Origin: an uncultured Prevotella sp.
GTDB lineage: Bacteria; Bacteroidota; Bacteroidia; Bacteroidales; Bacteroidaceae
Assembly: GCA_900551055.1 (NCBI GenBank)
Contig: URUK01000006.1
Location: forward strand, 58,845-122,844
Reading direction: 5' to 3'
Length of the DNA stretch: 64,000 bases
Position numbers and translations under genes: made by a program. Each line of letters begins with the position of its first letter. The stretch's first letter is position 1. Below, in pieces: positions 17,346 to 25,413 of the stretch. The notes beneath the pieces are model-generated. The model worked only from the letters and a program-made list of their open reading frames with translations, was not told the DNA's origin and searched no databases.

Positions 17346-17978
17346 TCACTGTCCTACAGCAACTTTTGCATGCCTTATCACCTTGTCGTTAAGGGTGTAG
17401 CCGGCCTGCACACAATCGAGTACTTTGCCTTTCTTGTCGTCACCCATGCCTGGAACCATCGCTACGGCTTCATGGAAGTTTGTGTCAAAATCGGCATTTT
17501 CAGTGTCTATCTTTTTAACTCCCAGACTTTCCATTATCTTGTTTGTCTTCTGGTAGATCAACTTCATGCCTTCCCGCAACACGTCAACGTCTTCGGTTTT
17601 TTCGGCATTGGCTATGGCACGTTCCATGTCGTCAATTACCGGGAGGATGGCCTGCACAGCTTTTTCCGAGCCGTTCAATATAAGCTCGGCTTTCTCCTTT
17701 AATGTACGTTTACGGTAGTTGTCAAATTCGGCGACCGACCGCAGGTACTTGTCTTTAAGCTGTTCTATTTCATCTTTGGCTTCAGCCAATGGGTCTTTTG
17801 CCGTATTTTCACCGGCATTTCCGCCTTCATTGCCGCTTTCCGTCTGTGTGTCGGCATCATTGTTTTCCCAGTCGTCACCTTCAAGTGTCGCAGTGTTGCC
17901 GGTATTGTCGGTTTCTTTTTCCGAAGCCTCATTGACGGCTTCTTCTTTTTTTATTTCTTCCTTTTCCTCTTTTTTCAT
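17346..17978 (-). CDS. grpE: Nucleotide exchange factor GrpE
   Basis: GrpE is the dimeric exchange factor that releases ADP from DnaK. The 210-residue protein has a long, highly acidic, low-complexity N-terminus (about 1-60), then the coiled-coil region (DEIEQLKDKYLRSVAEFDNY). The conserved C-terminal beta domain ends in GYTLNDKVIRHAKVAVGQ. Family length is usually 190-210. It is the first gene of the grpE-dnaJ pair. The 61-bp gap to the ABC-F gene upstream holds only a weak -7-like box. Confidence 0.96.
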   Translation of the reverse strand: MKKEEKEEIKKEEAVNEASEKETDNTGNTATLEGDDWENNDADTQTESGNEGGNAGENTAKDPLAEAKDEIEQLKDKYLRSVAEFDNYRKRTLKEKAELILNGSEKAVQAILPVIDDMERAIANAEKTEDVDVLREGMKLIYQKTNKIMESLGVKKIDTENADFDTNFHEAVAMVPGMGDDKKGKVLDCVQAGYTLNDKVIRHAKVAVGQ

Positions 17979-18039
17979 GATGCAATTATTTTTATAAATG
18001 CCTTAGCAAAAATCTTGCCAACGCTGTGCAGCATGTCAT

Positions 18040-19653
18040 TTATTCATACATTTTGGTTCGTTGTTCCTTCAGTTTTTCGTCATAGATGTAGTCGTCATAC
18101 TGCATGAGCTTGTCGATAGTTCCCTTCGGGGTAAGCTCTATGATGCGGTTTGCCACGGTTTGTATGAACTCGTGGTCATGACTGCTGAACAGGATGTTGC
18201 CCTTGAAGGAGATTAGATTATTGTTAAACGCCTGTATGCTTTCCAAATCGAGGTGGTTGGTTGGAGTGTCGAGAATAAGGCAATTCGCGTTTTTCAGCTG
18301 CATACGGGCTATCATGCAGCGCATTTTCTCACCACCGCTTAGCACGTTGACTTTTTTCAGCACTTCCTCACCGCTGAAAAGCATGCGGCCGAGAAAGCCT
18401 TTCATCACTACCTCGTTGCCTGTTCCGAATTGGCTTAGCCAGTCTACAAGGTTCAGGTCGCTGTTAAAGAATGCCGTGTTGTCAAGAGGAAGGTACGCCG
18501 TGGTGATTGTCACGCCCCATTTGAATGTTCCAGCATCAGCCTGACGGTTACCGTTGATGATTTCAAACAATGCCGTCATGGCCTTTGGATTATGGCTCAA
18601 GAACACTACCTTCTGTCCCTTCTCAATATTGAAGTTGATGTTGTCGAACAGTACCGTGCCGTCAGTGTCAACCGCCTTAAGCCCCTCAACCTCCAAGATC
18701 TGGTTGCCCGGCTCACGTTCCATCTGGAAAATGATGCCCGGGTACTTACGTGAAGAGGGGCGTATTTCGTCGACCGTAAGCTTTGCAAGCATCTTCTTGC
18801 GGCTTGTTGTCTGCTTGCTCTTTGCCACATTGGCGGAGAACCGGCGGATAAACTCCTCCAATTCCTTCCTCTTCTCCTCTGCTTTCTGCCTTTGGTTCTG
18901 TGCCTGACGCAGGGCGAGCTGCGAGCTTTCATACCAGAACGAGTAGTTGCCGGCGAACACGGACACCTTGCCGAAGTCTATATCCACGGTTTGTGTGCTG
19001 ACGGCATCTAGGAAGTGACGGTCGTGGCTGACAACGAGTACGGTCTGTTCAACGTTACTCAAATATTCTTCCAGCCACTGCACCGTGTCAAGGTCAAGGT
19101 CGTTGGTTGGCTCGTCGAGCAGCAAGTTGTCAGGATTTCCGAACAAAGCCTTTGCCAGCATTACGCGAACTTTCTCGTTGTTGGACAGCTCGCTCATCTG
19201 CTTTTGGTGCAAATCTTCCTTCACGCCAAGGTTTGAGAGCATCTGTGCCGCGTCGCTTTCGGCGTTCCATCCGCCCATTTCGGCAAACTTCTCTTCAAGT
19301 TCGGCCACACGGTTGCCGTCTTCGTCGTTAAAGTCTTCTTTCATATAAAGGGCCTCGCGCTCTTTCATGTTCTGCCAAAGCGGCTGATGTCCCATGAGCA
19401 CGGTGTCCATGACGCTGTACTGATCGTATTTGAAGTGGTCCTGATCCAATACGGAAAGGCGCTCGCCCGGTCCGAGTTCAACGCTGCCTTTGTTAGGTTC
19501 AAGCTCTCCGCTTATGGCTTTCAGCAGTGTGGATTTGCCGGCTCCGTTGGCTCCGATTACGCCGTAAATGTTGCCGTTGGTGAACTTTATGTTCACATCT
19601 TTGTAAAGCACTCTTTTCCCAAATTGGATTGCAAGGTTTGTGACTGTTATCAT
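18040..19653 (-). CDS. ABC-F family ATPase with degenerate second Walker A
   Basis: A soluble protein of 537 residues with two ABC domains and no membrane segment, the ABC-F layout. Family members act on the ribosome as translation factors or antibiotic-protection proteins. Domain 1 has Walker A GANGAGKST (about 36-44), signature LSNNEKVR and Walker B LLLDEPTNDLDL. Domain 2 has signature LSGGEKMRC and LILDTPTNHLDLES. Its Walker A position reads VVFLSHNPKAMTAL, without the GxxxxGK[ST] loop, so only one nucleotide site looks complete. The linker between domains (about 245-300) is rich in lysine and arginine. The promoter at 19688-19719 suggests it is transcribed alone or leads into grpE. Closest to the YbiT-like group by eye. 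Confidence 0.9.
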   Translation of the reverse strand: MITVTNLAIQFGKRVLYKDVNIKFTNGNIYGVIGANGAGKSTLLKAISGELEPNKGSVELGPGERLSVLDQDHFKYDQYSVMDTVLMGHQPLWQNMKEREALYMKEDFNDEDGNRVAELEEKFAEMGGWNAESDAAQMLSNLGVKEDLHQKQMSELSNNEKVRVMLAKALFGNPDNLLLDEPTNDLDLDTVQWLEEYLSNVEQTVLVVSHDRHFLDAVSTQTVDIDFGKVSVFAGNYSFWYESSQLALRQAQNQRQKAEEKRKELEEFIRRFSANVAKSKQTTSRKKMLAKLTVDEIRPSSRKYPGIIFQMEREPGNQILEVEGLKAVDTDGTVLFDNINFNIEKGQKVVFLSHNPKAMTALFEIINGNRQADAGTFKWGVTITTAYLPLDNTAFFNSDLNLVDWLSQFGTGNEVVMKGFLGRMLFSGEEVLKKVNVLSGGEKMRCMIARMQLKNANCLILDTPTNHLDLESIQAFNNNLISFKGNILFSSHDHEFIQTVANRIIELTPKGTIDKLMQYDDYIYDEKLKEQRTKMYE

Positions 19654-19687
19654 TCTTTATTTACCTTAAATATTATATATTGCGGCG

Positions 19688-19719
19688 CAAAATTACAACA
19701 ATTTATCCGATATACCAAA
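19688..19719 (-). promoter_or_regulatory. Bacteroidetes-type promoter for the ABC-F gene
   Basis: On the minus strand, TTTG (19719-19716) and TAATTTTG (19695-19688) are separated by 20 bp, a full consensus match 35 bp upstream of the start codon. Confidence 0.7.
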
Positions 19720-19826
19720 TTTAATGGTAAAACAAGGATTTTCTTGCGTTTATGTTCTAATTTACAGACGCTTATATCGATGTTTAGGTCAAAAACCTTG
19801 ACGTTTTCTTGATTTTATGGCAATTT

Positions 19827-19870
19827 ACTTTTTCGATGGATTTCATTGCAAATTGTCAAATCGAAAAAGT
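19827..19870. repeat. Perfect 11-bp inverted repeat
   Basis: ACTTTTTCGAT (19827-19837) and ATCGAAAAAGT (19860-19870) are perfect reverse complements with a 22-bp centre. They lie upstream of the ABC-F promoter. It could be an operator or a hairpin; there is no direct support for either. Confidence 0.5.
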
Positions 19871-19927
19871 CTGTCTTTTCTGTATAAACAGAATGTTAAA
19901 AAGCCCGTTGCCCGTATTTATAAGTAT

Positions 19928-20008
19928 GATTGACGGCGTTTTATCTTTCAAAACATGGCTTTTTACGGTGTAAAATCTGGTCTTTTGCATCGTTAAAGGC
20001 GGCAAATG
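19928..20008. repeat. 22-bp-phased repeat array 3
   Basis: In the 749-bp gap between the ABC-F gene and hisC. Units start at 19928 (GATTGACGGCGTTTT), 19950 (AAAACATGGCTTTTT), 19972 (AAAATCTGGTCTTTT) and 19994 (TAAAGGCGGCAAATG), at an exact 22-bp period. A further out-of-phase unit-like string lies at 20004-20018. The gap also holds the ABC-F promoter, an inverted repeat at 19827-19870, the diverged block pair at 20140-20235 and the hisC terminator. Confidence 0.82.
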
Positions 20009-20139
20009 ATGGGCTTTTGGAGCATGAATGCACACTGTTCATACGGTCCTAAAGATTATGAAATGCCGTCTTAGTGGGGCCAAAACGGAATTTAAGATTG
20101 CACACAAACATGTGCTTTCTGTATAACGTTCTGAATTAA

Positions 20140-20235
20140 AGGTCGTTGTAATTGCACACTCTATACTGCGGTATTTGCGTTCAGTTGGCTTATAATTAAG
20201 AACAACGGCTCTGTGGAGCGTCATGCGAAATCAAA
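20140..20235. repeat. Diverged sequence pair, copy B (partner at 10208-10355)
   Basis: Contains the two blocks shared with 10208-10355 in the same order and orientation relative to the neighbouring 22-bp array. It is not coding in either place as far as can be seen. Confidence 0.55.
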
Positions 20236-20313
20236 AAGAAAGCCATCGAACCGAATTCAAGTCAAAAAGAAAGATGTGTGTACACAAATTGGATTTGAAG
20301 TCCAAAAACAAAA

Positions 20314-20363
20314 ACGGCAAGCCGGAAAAACGCTATCATAAAGCGTCATAACCGAGTTGCCGT
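20314..20363 (-). terminator. Probable terminator after hisC
   Basis: ACGGCAA (20314-20320) pairs with TTGCCGT (20357-20363), with an inner ACGCT/AGCGT stem. On the minus strand the structure is followed by TTTTTGTTTTT. It lies 40 bp past the hisC stop. Confidence 0.6.
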
Positions 20364-20402
20364 ATATTCATGCAGTGTTGCTTTCGCCTGATGAAGGCAT
20401 TG

Positions 20403-21446
20403 TCAATATTGCCTTAGCGCACCAAGCATGATGCTGTTTTCCTCTTTGTTGCCTACAGTTATACGCAGGCAGTTGGCGCAGAGACTGACATTTGTCCTGT
20501 TCCTGACTATCACACCTCTGGCTTTTAGATAGTCATAAACTGCTTGGGCGTCGTCAAACTTTGCAAGGAAAAAGTTAGCATCGGTCGGATAAACCTTCCT
20601 GCACGAAGGCAACATATGGAAAGAATCAATCATCTGGTCACGTTCAAGCAGTATGATTTTCACCCATTTATCCACTACGTAAGGTTCTTTCAGTGCTTCT
20701 TTGGCCTGTTCCTGTGTCAGGAGATTGATATTGTAAGGATACTTCACCTTGTTAAACACATCAACAATGTCCCTTTGCGCAAAGGCCATGCCAAGCCTTA
20801 TGGCTGCACATCCCCATGCTTTGCTCATAGTGTTGAGCACAATCAGGTTGGGATATTTGTCAAGGTCAAGTCGCAAAGGGCGTTCTGACGAGAAGTCAGA
20901 ATAAGCTTCGTCTACGATTACCAAACCGTCAAACCTCTCCAATGTTCTTATAATTTCGTTACGGTTGATGTTGTTTCCCGTAGGATTGTTGGGCGAACAA
21001 ATCCAAATAAGCTTGGTGTTCTTGTCGCATGCGGCGAGCAGTTTGTCCGCCGTTGTCTGGAAACAATCGTCAAGCAAGACTGTACGGTATTCCACGTCGT
21101 TGATGTCCGCACAGACCTTATACATCCCGTATGTAGGTTCTATTGCAACAACATTGTCGATGCCCGGGCGCGTAAAGCACCGGTATGCCAAATCTATCGG
21201 CTCGTCGGAACCGTTACCGAGGAAGATATTTTCCGGTTCAACACCCTTTACAAAAGCTAACTTTTTTTTCAAATCTCGTTGCAAAGGGTCTGGATAACGG
21301 TTGAACGGGTTGTTGAACGGGTTTTCATTGGCATCGAGAAACACGGTAGCATCTTTGCCGTCAAACTCGTTCCGGGCACTGCTGTAAGGCTTAAGTGCAA
21401 GTATGTTGGGGCGTACTAACTGACTTAATGGTTTCATTGCGTTCAT
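20403..21446 (-). CDS. hisC: Histidinol-phosphate aminotransferase
   Basis: HisC transfers an amino group from glutamate to imidazole acetol phosphate in histidine biosynthesis, using PLP. The 347-residue fold-type I aminotransferase shows FLGNGSDEPIDLAYRCF (about 74-90), WICSPNNPTGN, VIVDEAYSDFS and the PLP-lysine region NTMSKAWGCAAIRLG (about 206-220). An RIxxG phosphate-binding element (LRITVG) is near the C-terminus. Its ATG overlaps the hisD stop (ATGA), a sign of translational coupling. In Bacteroides the next gene is usually hisB, but here the operon ends at a terminator. Confidence 0.95.
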   Translation of the reverse strand: MNAMKPLSQLVRPNILALKPYSSARNEFDGKDATVFLDANENPFNNPFNRYPDPLQRDLKKKLAFVKGVEPENIFLGNGSDEPIDLAYRCFTRPGIDNVVAIEPTYGMYKVCADINDVEYRTVLLDDCFQTTADKLLAACDKNTKLIWICSPNNPTGNNINRNEIIRTLERFDGLVIVDEAYSDFSSERPLRLDLDKYPNLIVLNTMSKAWGCAAIRLGMAFAQRDIVDVFNKVKYPYNINLLTQEQAKEALKEPYVVDKWVKIILLERDQMIDSFHMLPSCRKVYPTDANFFLAKFDDAQAVYDYLKARGVIVRNRTNVSLCANCLRITVGNKEENSIMLGALRQY

Positions 21447-22732
21447 TCGTCTTTAGTGTCTCTAATCCTTAATGTCATGGCATTTTTATGCGCATAAAGC
21501 TTTTCGTTCTCGGCCATTGCCTCTACCGCATGGCCTATTTGCCTTATGCCTTCCGCCGTAATATGCTGGAAAGTGATTTTCTTTACAAAGCTGTCAAGGT
21601 TGACTCCGTTATATGCCGTGGCATATCCGTGTGTGGGCAAGGTGTGGTTTGTGCCGCTTGCATAGTCACCTGCACTCTCGCAGGCGTATTTGCCGAGGAA
21701 TACGCTCCCTGCATTGACAACTTTTTCGGCAAGTATTGCATTGTCGTCAGTGGCTATTATAAGGTGTTCAGGGGCATACATGTTACTCAAAGACAATGCC
21801 TCTTCCTTGTCTTTCACTATTACAATCTTGCTGTTGCAAAGTGTTTGGGCCGCTATTTCCATACGAGGCAATGCTTTTAATTGCCTTTCTATTTCAAGTT
21901 CAACCTTGTCGGCCATATCTTCAGACGTGGTGATAAGCAGCACTTGTGAGTCTGTTCCGTGTTCCGCCTGCGACAGAAGGTCGGCTGCAACATACGCCGC
22001 ATTGCTCGTTTCATCGGCTATAACACACACTTCCGACGGGCCTGCCGGCATGTCTATGGCTACATCATGCAGCGAAACAATCTGTTTTGCTGCCATGACG
22101 TAGCTGTTGCCCGGGCCGAATATCTTGAATACTTTGGGGATGCTCTCCGTGCCATAAGCCATGCTTGCGATAGCCTGTACGCCTCCGGCCTTGTAAATCT
22201 TGTCTACTCCAGCGATCCTTGCTGCGGCCAATATTGCAGGATTAACACTGCCGTCGCGCCTTGGCGGAGTACACATTATTATATTGGGACAGCCTGCTAT
22301 TTTCGCCGGAGTTGCCAACATGAGCACCGTACTGAACAGAGGTGCTGTGCCTCCGGGAACATAAAGCCCGACAGTTGTTATCGGGACGCTTTTCTGCCAA
22401 CATTCTACTCCAGGTGCAGTCTCGACTTTATGTGTGGTAATACGTTGCGAGGCATGGAACGTAGAAATGTTTTTATGCGCCAGAGTCAATGCTTCCAACA
22501 ATTCCGTTGGTACGCTGTTTACTGCGTTTTCCATCTCTTCTGCACTGACTGAAAGAGTATCCAATATGGCGTGGTCAAACTTTTCTTCATACTGTATTAT
22601 CGCTTTGTCACCTTTAGCCTTGACATCTTCCAGTATGTTACGCACAGTCGAATGCAATGCAACCGTATCGATGTGAGGACGTTCTGTTATCGATTTCCAT
22701 TCGTCTGGTGACGGATATCTATATCTTTCCAT
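21443..22732 (-). CDS. hisD: Histidinol dehydrogenase
   Basis: HisD carries out the last two steps of histidine synthesis, oxidising L-histidinol to L-histidine with two NAD+ and a bound zinc. The 429 residues fit the family. Visible are VPGGTAPLFSTVLMLATPAKIAGC (written here only as the start VPGGTAPLFSTVLM), KAGGVQAIASMAYGT, FGPGNSYV, DMPAGPSEV, the LSQAEHGTDSQ zinc-site stretch, and SGTNHTLPTHGYA near the C-terminus. It lies 27 bp after hisG and overlaps hisC by 4 bp, making a tight hisGDC unit. Confidence 0.97.
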   Translation of the reverse strand: MERYRYPSPDEWKSITERPHIDTVALHSTVRNILEDVKAKGDKAIIQYEEKFDHAILDTLSVSAEEMENAVNSVPTELLEALTLAHKNISTFHASQRITTHKVETAPGVECWQKSVPITTVGLYVPGGTAPLFSTVLMLATPAKIAGCPNIIMCTPPRRDGSVNPAILAAARIAGVDKIYKAGGVQAIASMAYGTESIPKVFKIFGPGNSYVMAAKQIVSLHDVAIDMPAGPSEVCVIADETSNAAYVAADLLSQAEHGTDSQVLLITTSEDMADKVELEIERQLKALPRMEIAAQTLCNSKIVIVKDKEEALSLSNMYAPEHLIIATDDNAILAEKVVNAGSVFLGKYACESAGDYASGTNHTLPTHGYATAYNGVNLDSFVKKITFQHITAEGIRQIGHAVEAMAENEKLYAHKNAMTLRIRDTKDE

Positions 22733-22759
22733 AATAAAGTCCCTTTGTTTTTGGGTCTC

Positions 22760-23611
22760 TTATAATATCATTTTCTCTATTGGAGTTACCAATATTCCTT
22801 GAGCTCCAAGCTCTTTGAGCTTTCCTATGATTTCCCAAAACCGCGCCTCATCGAGCACTGTATGGACAGAACACCATTCATTGTCGGCGAGAGGTATTAT
22901 TGTGGGGCTTTTCAGGCCTGGCAATACGTTGATGATTTCATCCAAACGCGCTTTCGGCACGTTCATCCTGACATACTTCTTGTCTTCCGCATTGCGTACA
23001 GCCTTGATGCGGAACAGCATCCTGTCGAGAATTCCGCGCTTTTCCGGGGTAAGGCTTTTGTTGGCTATAAGTACGGCTTCGCTTTCCATCACAACTTCTA
23101 CTTCCCTCAAGTTGTTGCTTACAAGGGTAGAACCACTGCTTACGATGTCAAATATTCCGTCAGCCAAACCTATGCCTGGGCTTATTTCAACGCTACCCGT
23201 TATGACATGAATATCGGCCTTTATGTCTTTTTTTTCAAGATATTTACGTAATATGGCGGGGTAGGACGTAGCTATTTTCTTGCCGTTAAACCATTCAACC
23301 CCGGTGTAGTCTATTATTTTAGGTATAGCCAATGAAAGCCTGCACTTGCCAAAACCAAGACGGTCGACAATGTCTGCATCCTCGCATTTCTCGGCAAATT
23401 CATTTTCGCCAACCACACCCACATCGGCTACTCCGGTGGCAACGCATTGTGGAATGTCGTCATCGCGAAGGTAAAGAACTTCTATCGGGAAATTGGACGA
23501 CTGCACCAACAATGTCCTTTTGCTTGAACTGATTTTGATGTCCGCCTCGTTCAACAAGTTCATGGTGTCATCGTAAAGACGGCCTTTGGCCTGTACAGCT
23601 ATGCGCAACAT
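22760..23611 (-). CDS. hisG: ATP phosphoribosyltransferase, long form
   Basis: HisG joins ATP and PRPP in the first, feedback-controlled step of histidine synthesis. I start at the ATG at 23611 (MLRIAVQAKGRL). The frame is open to 23713, but the promoter at 23639-23670 lies inside that extension. The resulting 283 residues match the long HisG form, with a C-terminal ACT-like regulatory domain (about 205-283, ending ELGAQGILVTPIEKMIL) that senses histidine. Catalytic-domain marks are GVADVGVVGENE and DIVSSGSTLVSNNL (the PRPP loop). It is first in hisGDC and divergent from the MltF gene. Confidence 0.96.
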   Translation of the reverse strand: MLRIAVQAKGRLYDDTMNLLNEADIKISSSKRTLLVQSSNFPIEVLYLRDDDIPQCVATGVADVGVVGENEFAEKCEDADIVDRLGFGKCRLSLAIPKIIDYTGVEWFNGKKIATSYPAILRKYLEKKDIKADIHVITGSVEISPGIGLADGIFDIVSSGSTLVSNNLREVEVVMESEAVLIANKSLTPEKRGILDRMLFRIKAVRNAEDKKYVRMNVPKARLDEIINVLPGLKSPTIIPLADNEWCSVHTVLDEARFWEIIGKLKELGAQGILVTPIEKMIL

Positions 23612-23638
23612 AATTATAAATTTATTAAAAATGTTTGG

Positions 23639-23670
23639 CAAAAGTAAGTTTTTTGAAGCACATTTGCAAG
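23639..23670 (-). promoter_or_regulatory. Bacteroidetes-type promoter for hisGDC
   Basis: On the minus strand, CTTG (23670-23667, one mismatch to TTTG) and TACTTTTG (23646-23639, full match to TAnnTTTG) are 20 bp apart. The leader would be only about 20-25 nt, which leaves no room for a his attenuator. Confidence 0.6.
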
Positions 23671-23774
23671 GATTGTTGTATTTTTGTACGCAAATAAATA
23701 AAAGTAACAGCATATTCCTGTATTTTTGTCACATAAGGATGTGTCCTAAAAGCAATAGTTCTTTTGCCTTTATA

Positions 23775-25025
23775 ATGAAAGGTATTCTTATCAAACGGGG
23801 TGTCATGCGGCTGCTATCGTACCTGTTGTTGGCGGCTGTGTTTGCAACGGCTTCTTCTTGTTCTGACAATAAGAAAGAGAAGATTGTTACCCCGTGGGGA
23901 GAAGTGGGAGGAGACAGCATCCCTAAGACGACCGATTTCACTGTAAGCGACATCATAAGTAACGGAGAACTTATAATACTTACGCTTTACGGGCCGGAAA
24001 CTTACTATGACTATCGCGGACGCGGAATGGGTACGCAATATCTGTTGTGCGAAAAGTTTGCACAGAAATTAGGAGTTTCGTTACGCGTTGAAGTGTGTAA
24101 GGATACGGCTGAAATGGTAAGCAGGCTTGACAATGGTGACGCCGACCTTATTGCCGTACCTCTGCCAAAGGATAAAAATAAGGATAAAGGGCTGTTGTTT
24201 TGTGGTGCTGGGGTTGACAGCCTTGGCGTACAATGGGCCGTAGCAGACGGCAACAGGGAGTTGGCTGACAGTCTTGACACTTGGTTCAAACCGTCTATGT
24301 ATGATGAAATACGGAAAGAAGAACGTTATATGCTTTCCGCACAAAGTGTAAAGAGACACGTATATTCGCCTTTCTTGAACAAACAAGGCGGAATAATATC
24401 TCATTACGACCACCTGTTCAAGAAGTATGCGCCTGTTGCCCGGTGGGATTGGAGGCTTATGGCCGCCCAATGTTATCAGGAGTCTTGTTTTGACCCAAAG
24501 GCCCGTTCGTGGGCAGGAGCGTGCGGACTAATGCAAATAATGCCGTCAACAGCCGACCATCTCGGACTTTCAAGAGCATCAATTTATGACCCGGAACAAA
24601 ATGTACGGGCTGCGGCAGAATATCTGCGTGAGTTGTCGGGATATTTCCGTAGCGTGCAGAACAGGGCGGAGTGGCAATTATTTGTGCTTGCAGCTTATAA
24701 CGGCGGATACTTCCACGTGCAAGACGCCATGGCTCTTGCACGCAAGAACGGGCGCAACCCGAACAGGTGGAAGGACGTGGCGTATTACATTTTGGCATTG
24801 GAAAAACCTGAATTTTACAATGACCCAGTTGTCAAATACGGATATATGCGCGGTTCGGAAACAGTCGGTTATGTAGACGGAATACGCCAGCGTTACGCCC
24901 AATACAGGGGAGTTCCATATGGAGGCGCGTCAGTCAAAGGATGGGATGGGAAGCAAAGTCCCAACGGTTCGTTCAGTCCGTTTACTCCACGCAAGGCAAA
25001 ACGGAAGCACCGTTTCCACATCTGA
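23775..25025 (+). CDS. MltF-like membrane-bound lytic transglycosylase (lipoprotein)
   Basis: A 416-residue protein joining a periplasmic solute-binding-like domain (about 50-180) to a C-terminal lytic transglycosylase domain (about 210-400), the MltF layout. It cleaves peptidoglycan non-hydrolytically. The transglycosylase domain has the catalytic glutamate in AAQCYQESCFDPKA, then GACGLMQIMPSTA and FVLAAYNGG. The N-terminus is a lipoprotein signal, RLLSYLLLAAVFATASSC, with Cys about 30 residues in. The frame is open from 23586, but I use the ATG at 23775; a second ATG at 23805 fits the signal peptide equally well. It is divergent from hisG. Confidence 0.9.
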   Translation: MKGILIKRGVMRLLSYLLLAAVFATASSCSDNKKEKIVTPWGEVGGDSIPKTTDFTVSDIISNGELIILTLYGPETYYDYRGRGMGTQYLLCEKFAQKLGVSLRVEVCKDTAEMVSRLDNGDADLIAVPLPKDKNKDKGLLFCGAGVDSLGVQWAVADGNRELADSLDTWFKPSMYDEIRKEERYMLSAQSVKRHVYSPFLNKQGGIISHYDHLFKKYAPVARWDWRLMAAQCYQESCFDPKARSWAGACGLMQIMPSTADHLGLSRASIYDPEQNVRAAAEYLRELSGYFRSVQNRAEWQLFVLAAYNGGYFHVQDAMALARKNGRNPNRWKDVAYYILALEKPEFYNDPVVKYGYMRGSETVGYVDGIRQRYAQYRGVPYGGASVKGWDGKQSPNGSFSPFTPRKAKRKHRFHI

Positions 25026-25119
25026 CAGAGTATGACATTCTTACTTGTATTTGCGCCAGACATTTGTCTGGACTCAAAATCTCTCCTATGATATAACAAA
25101 CAGATTTCCAATAAGTTAT

Positions 25120-25200
25120 AAAAGGCCGTCTTTTAGCTTGCAAAAGGCGGCCTTTTAGCGTGCCATTGACGGTCTTTTGCAAAACAAAAAGCCATGTTTC
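25120..25200. repeat. 22-bp-phased repeat array 4
   Basis: In the 388-bp gap between the MltF gene and the HtrA gene. Units start at 25120 (AAAAGGCCGTCTTTT), 25142 (AAAAGGCGGCCTTTT), 25164 (CATTGACGGTCTTTT) and 25186 (AAAAAGCCATGTTTC), at an exact 22-bp period. A short palindrome, ATAAATC-gact-GATTTAT, follows at 25201-25218. The rest of the gap holds a TAAATTTG -7 box (25359-25366) with no clear -33 partner. Confidence 0.88.
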
Positions 25201-25413
25201 ATAAATCGACTGATTTATAGGGGTATTTTCATCGTGCGTTTTTCAAACTAATGTAAAATTACCGTCCCTTCTCACTAAGAGCCGTTAATAGTGATATTTT
25301 TAGTGTTAAAAGAGGACAAATATGTAGGACAAAATGGCAGATTAACAAATTTTGCGTCTAAATTTGCAGTTACGAAAATCAAAATGAAAGTACTAAATTA
25401 AAATAAACAAGCA

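Noticed and set aside
23612..23638. Histidine leader peptide attenuator before hisG
   Set aside because: The predicted transcript leader is only about 20-25 nt and contains no His-rich ORF or terminator.
23586..23774. Longer N-terminus for the MltF-like protein
   Set aside because: It would overlap the divergent hisG start and put the lipoprotein signal 60 residues inside the protein.
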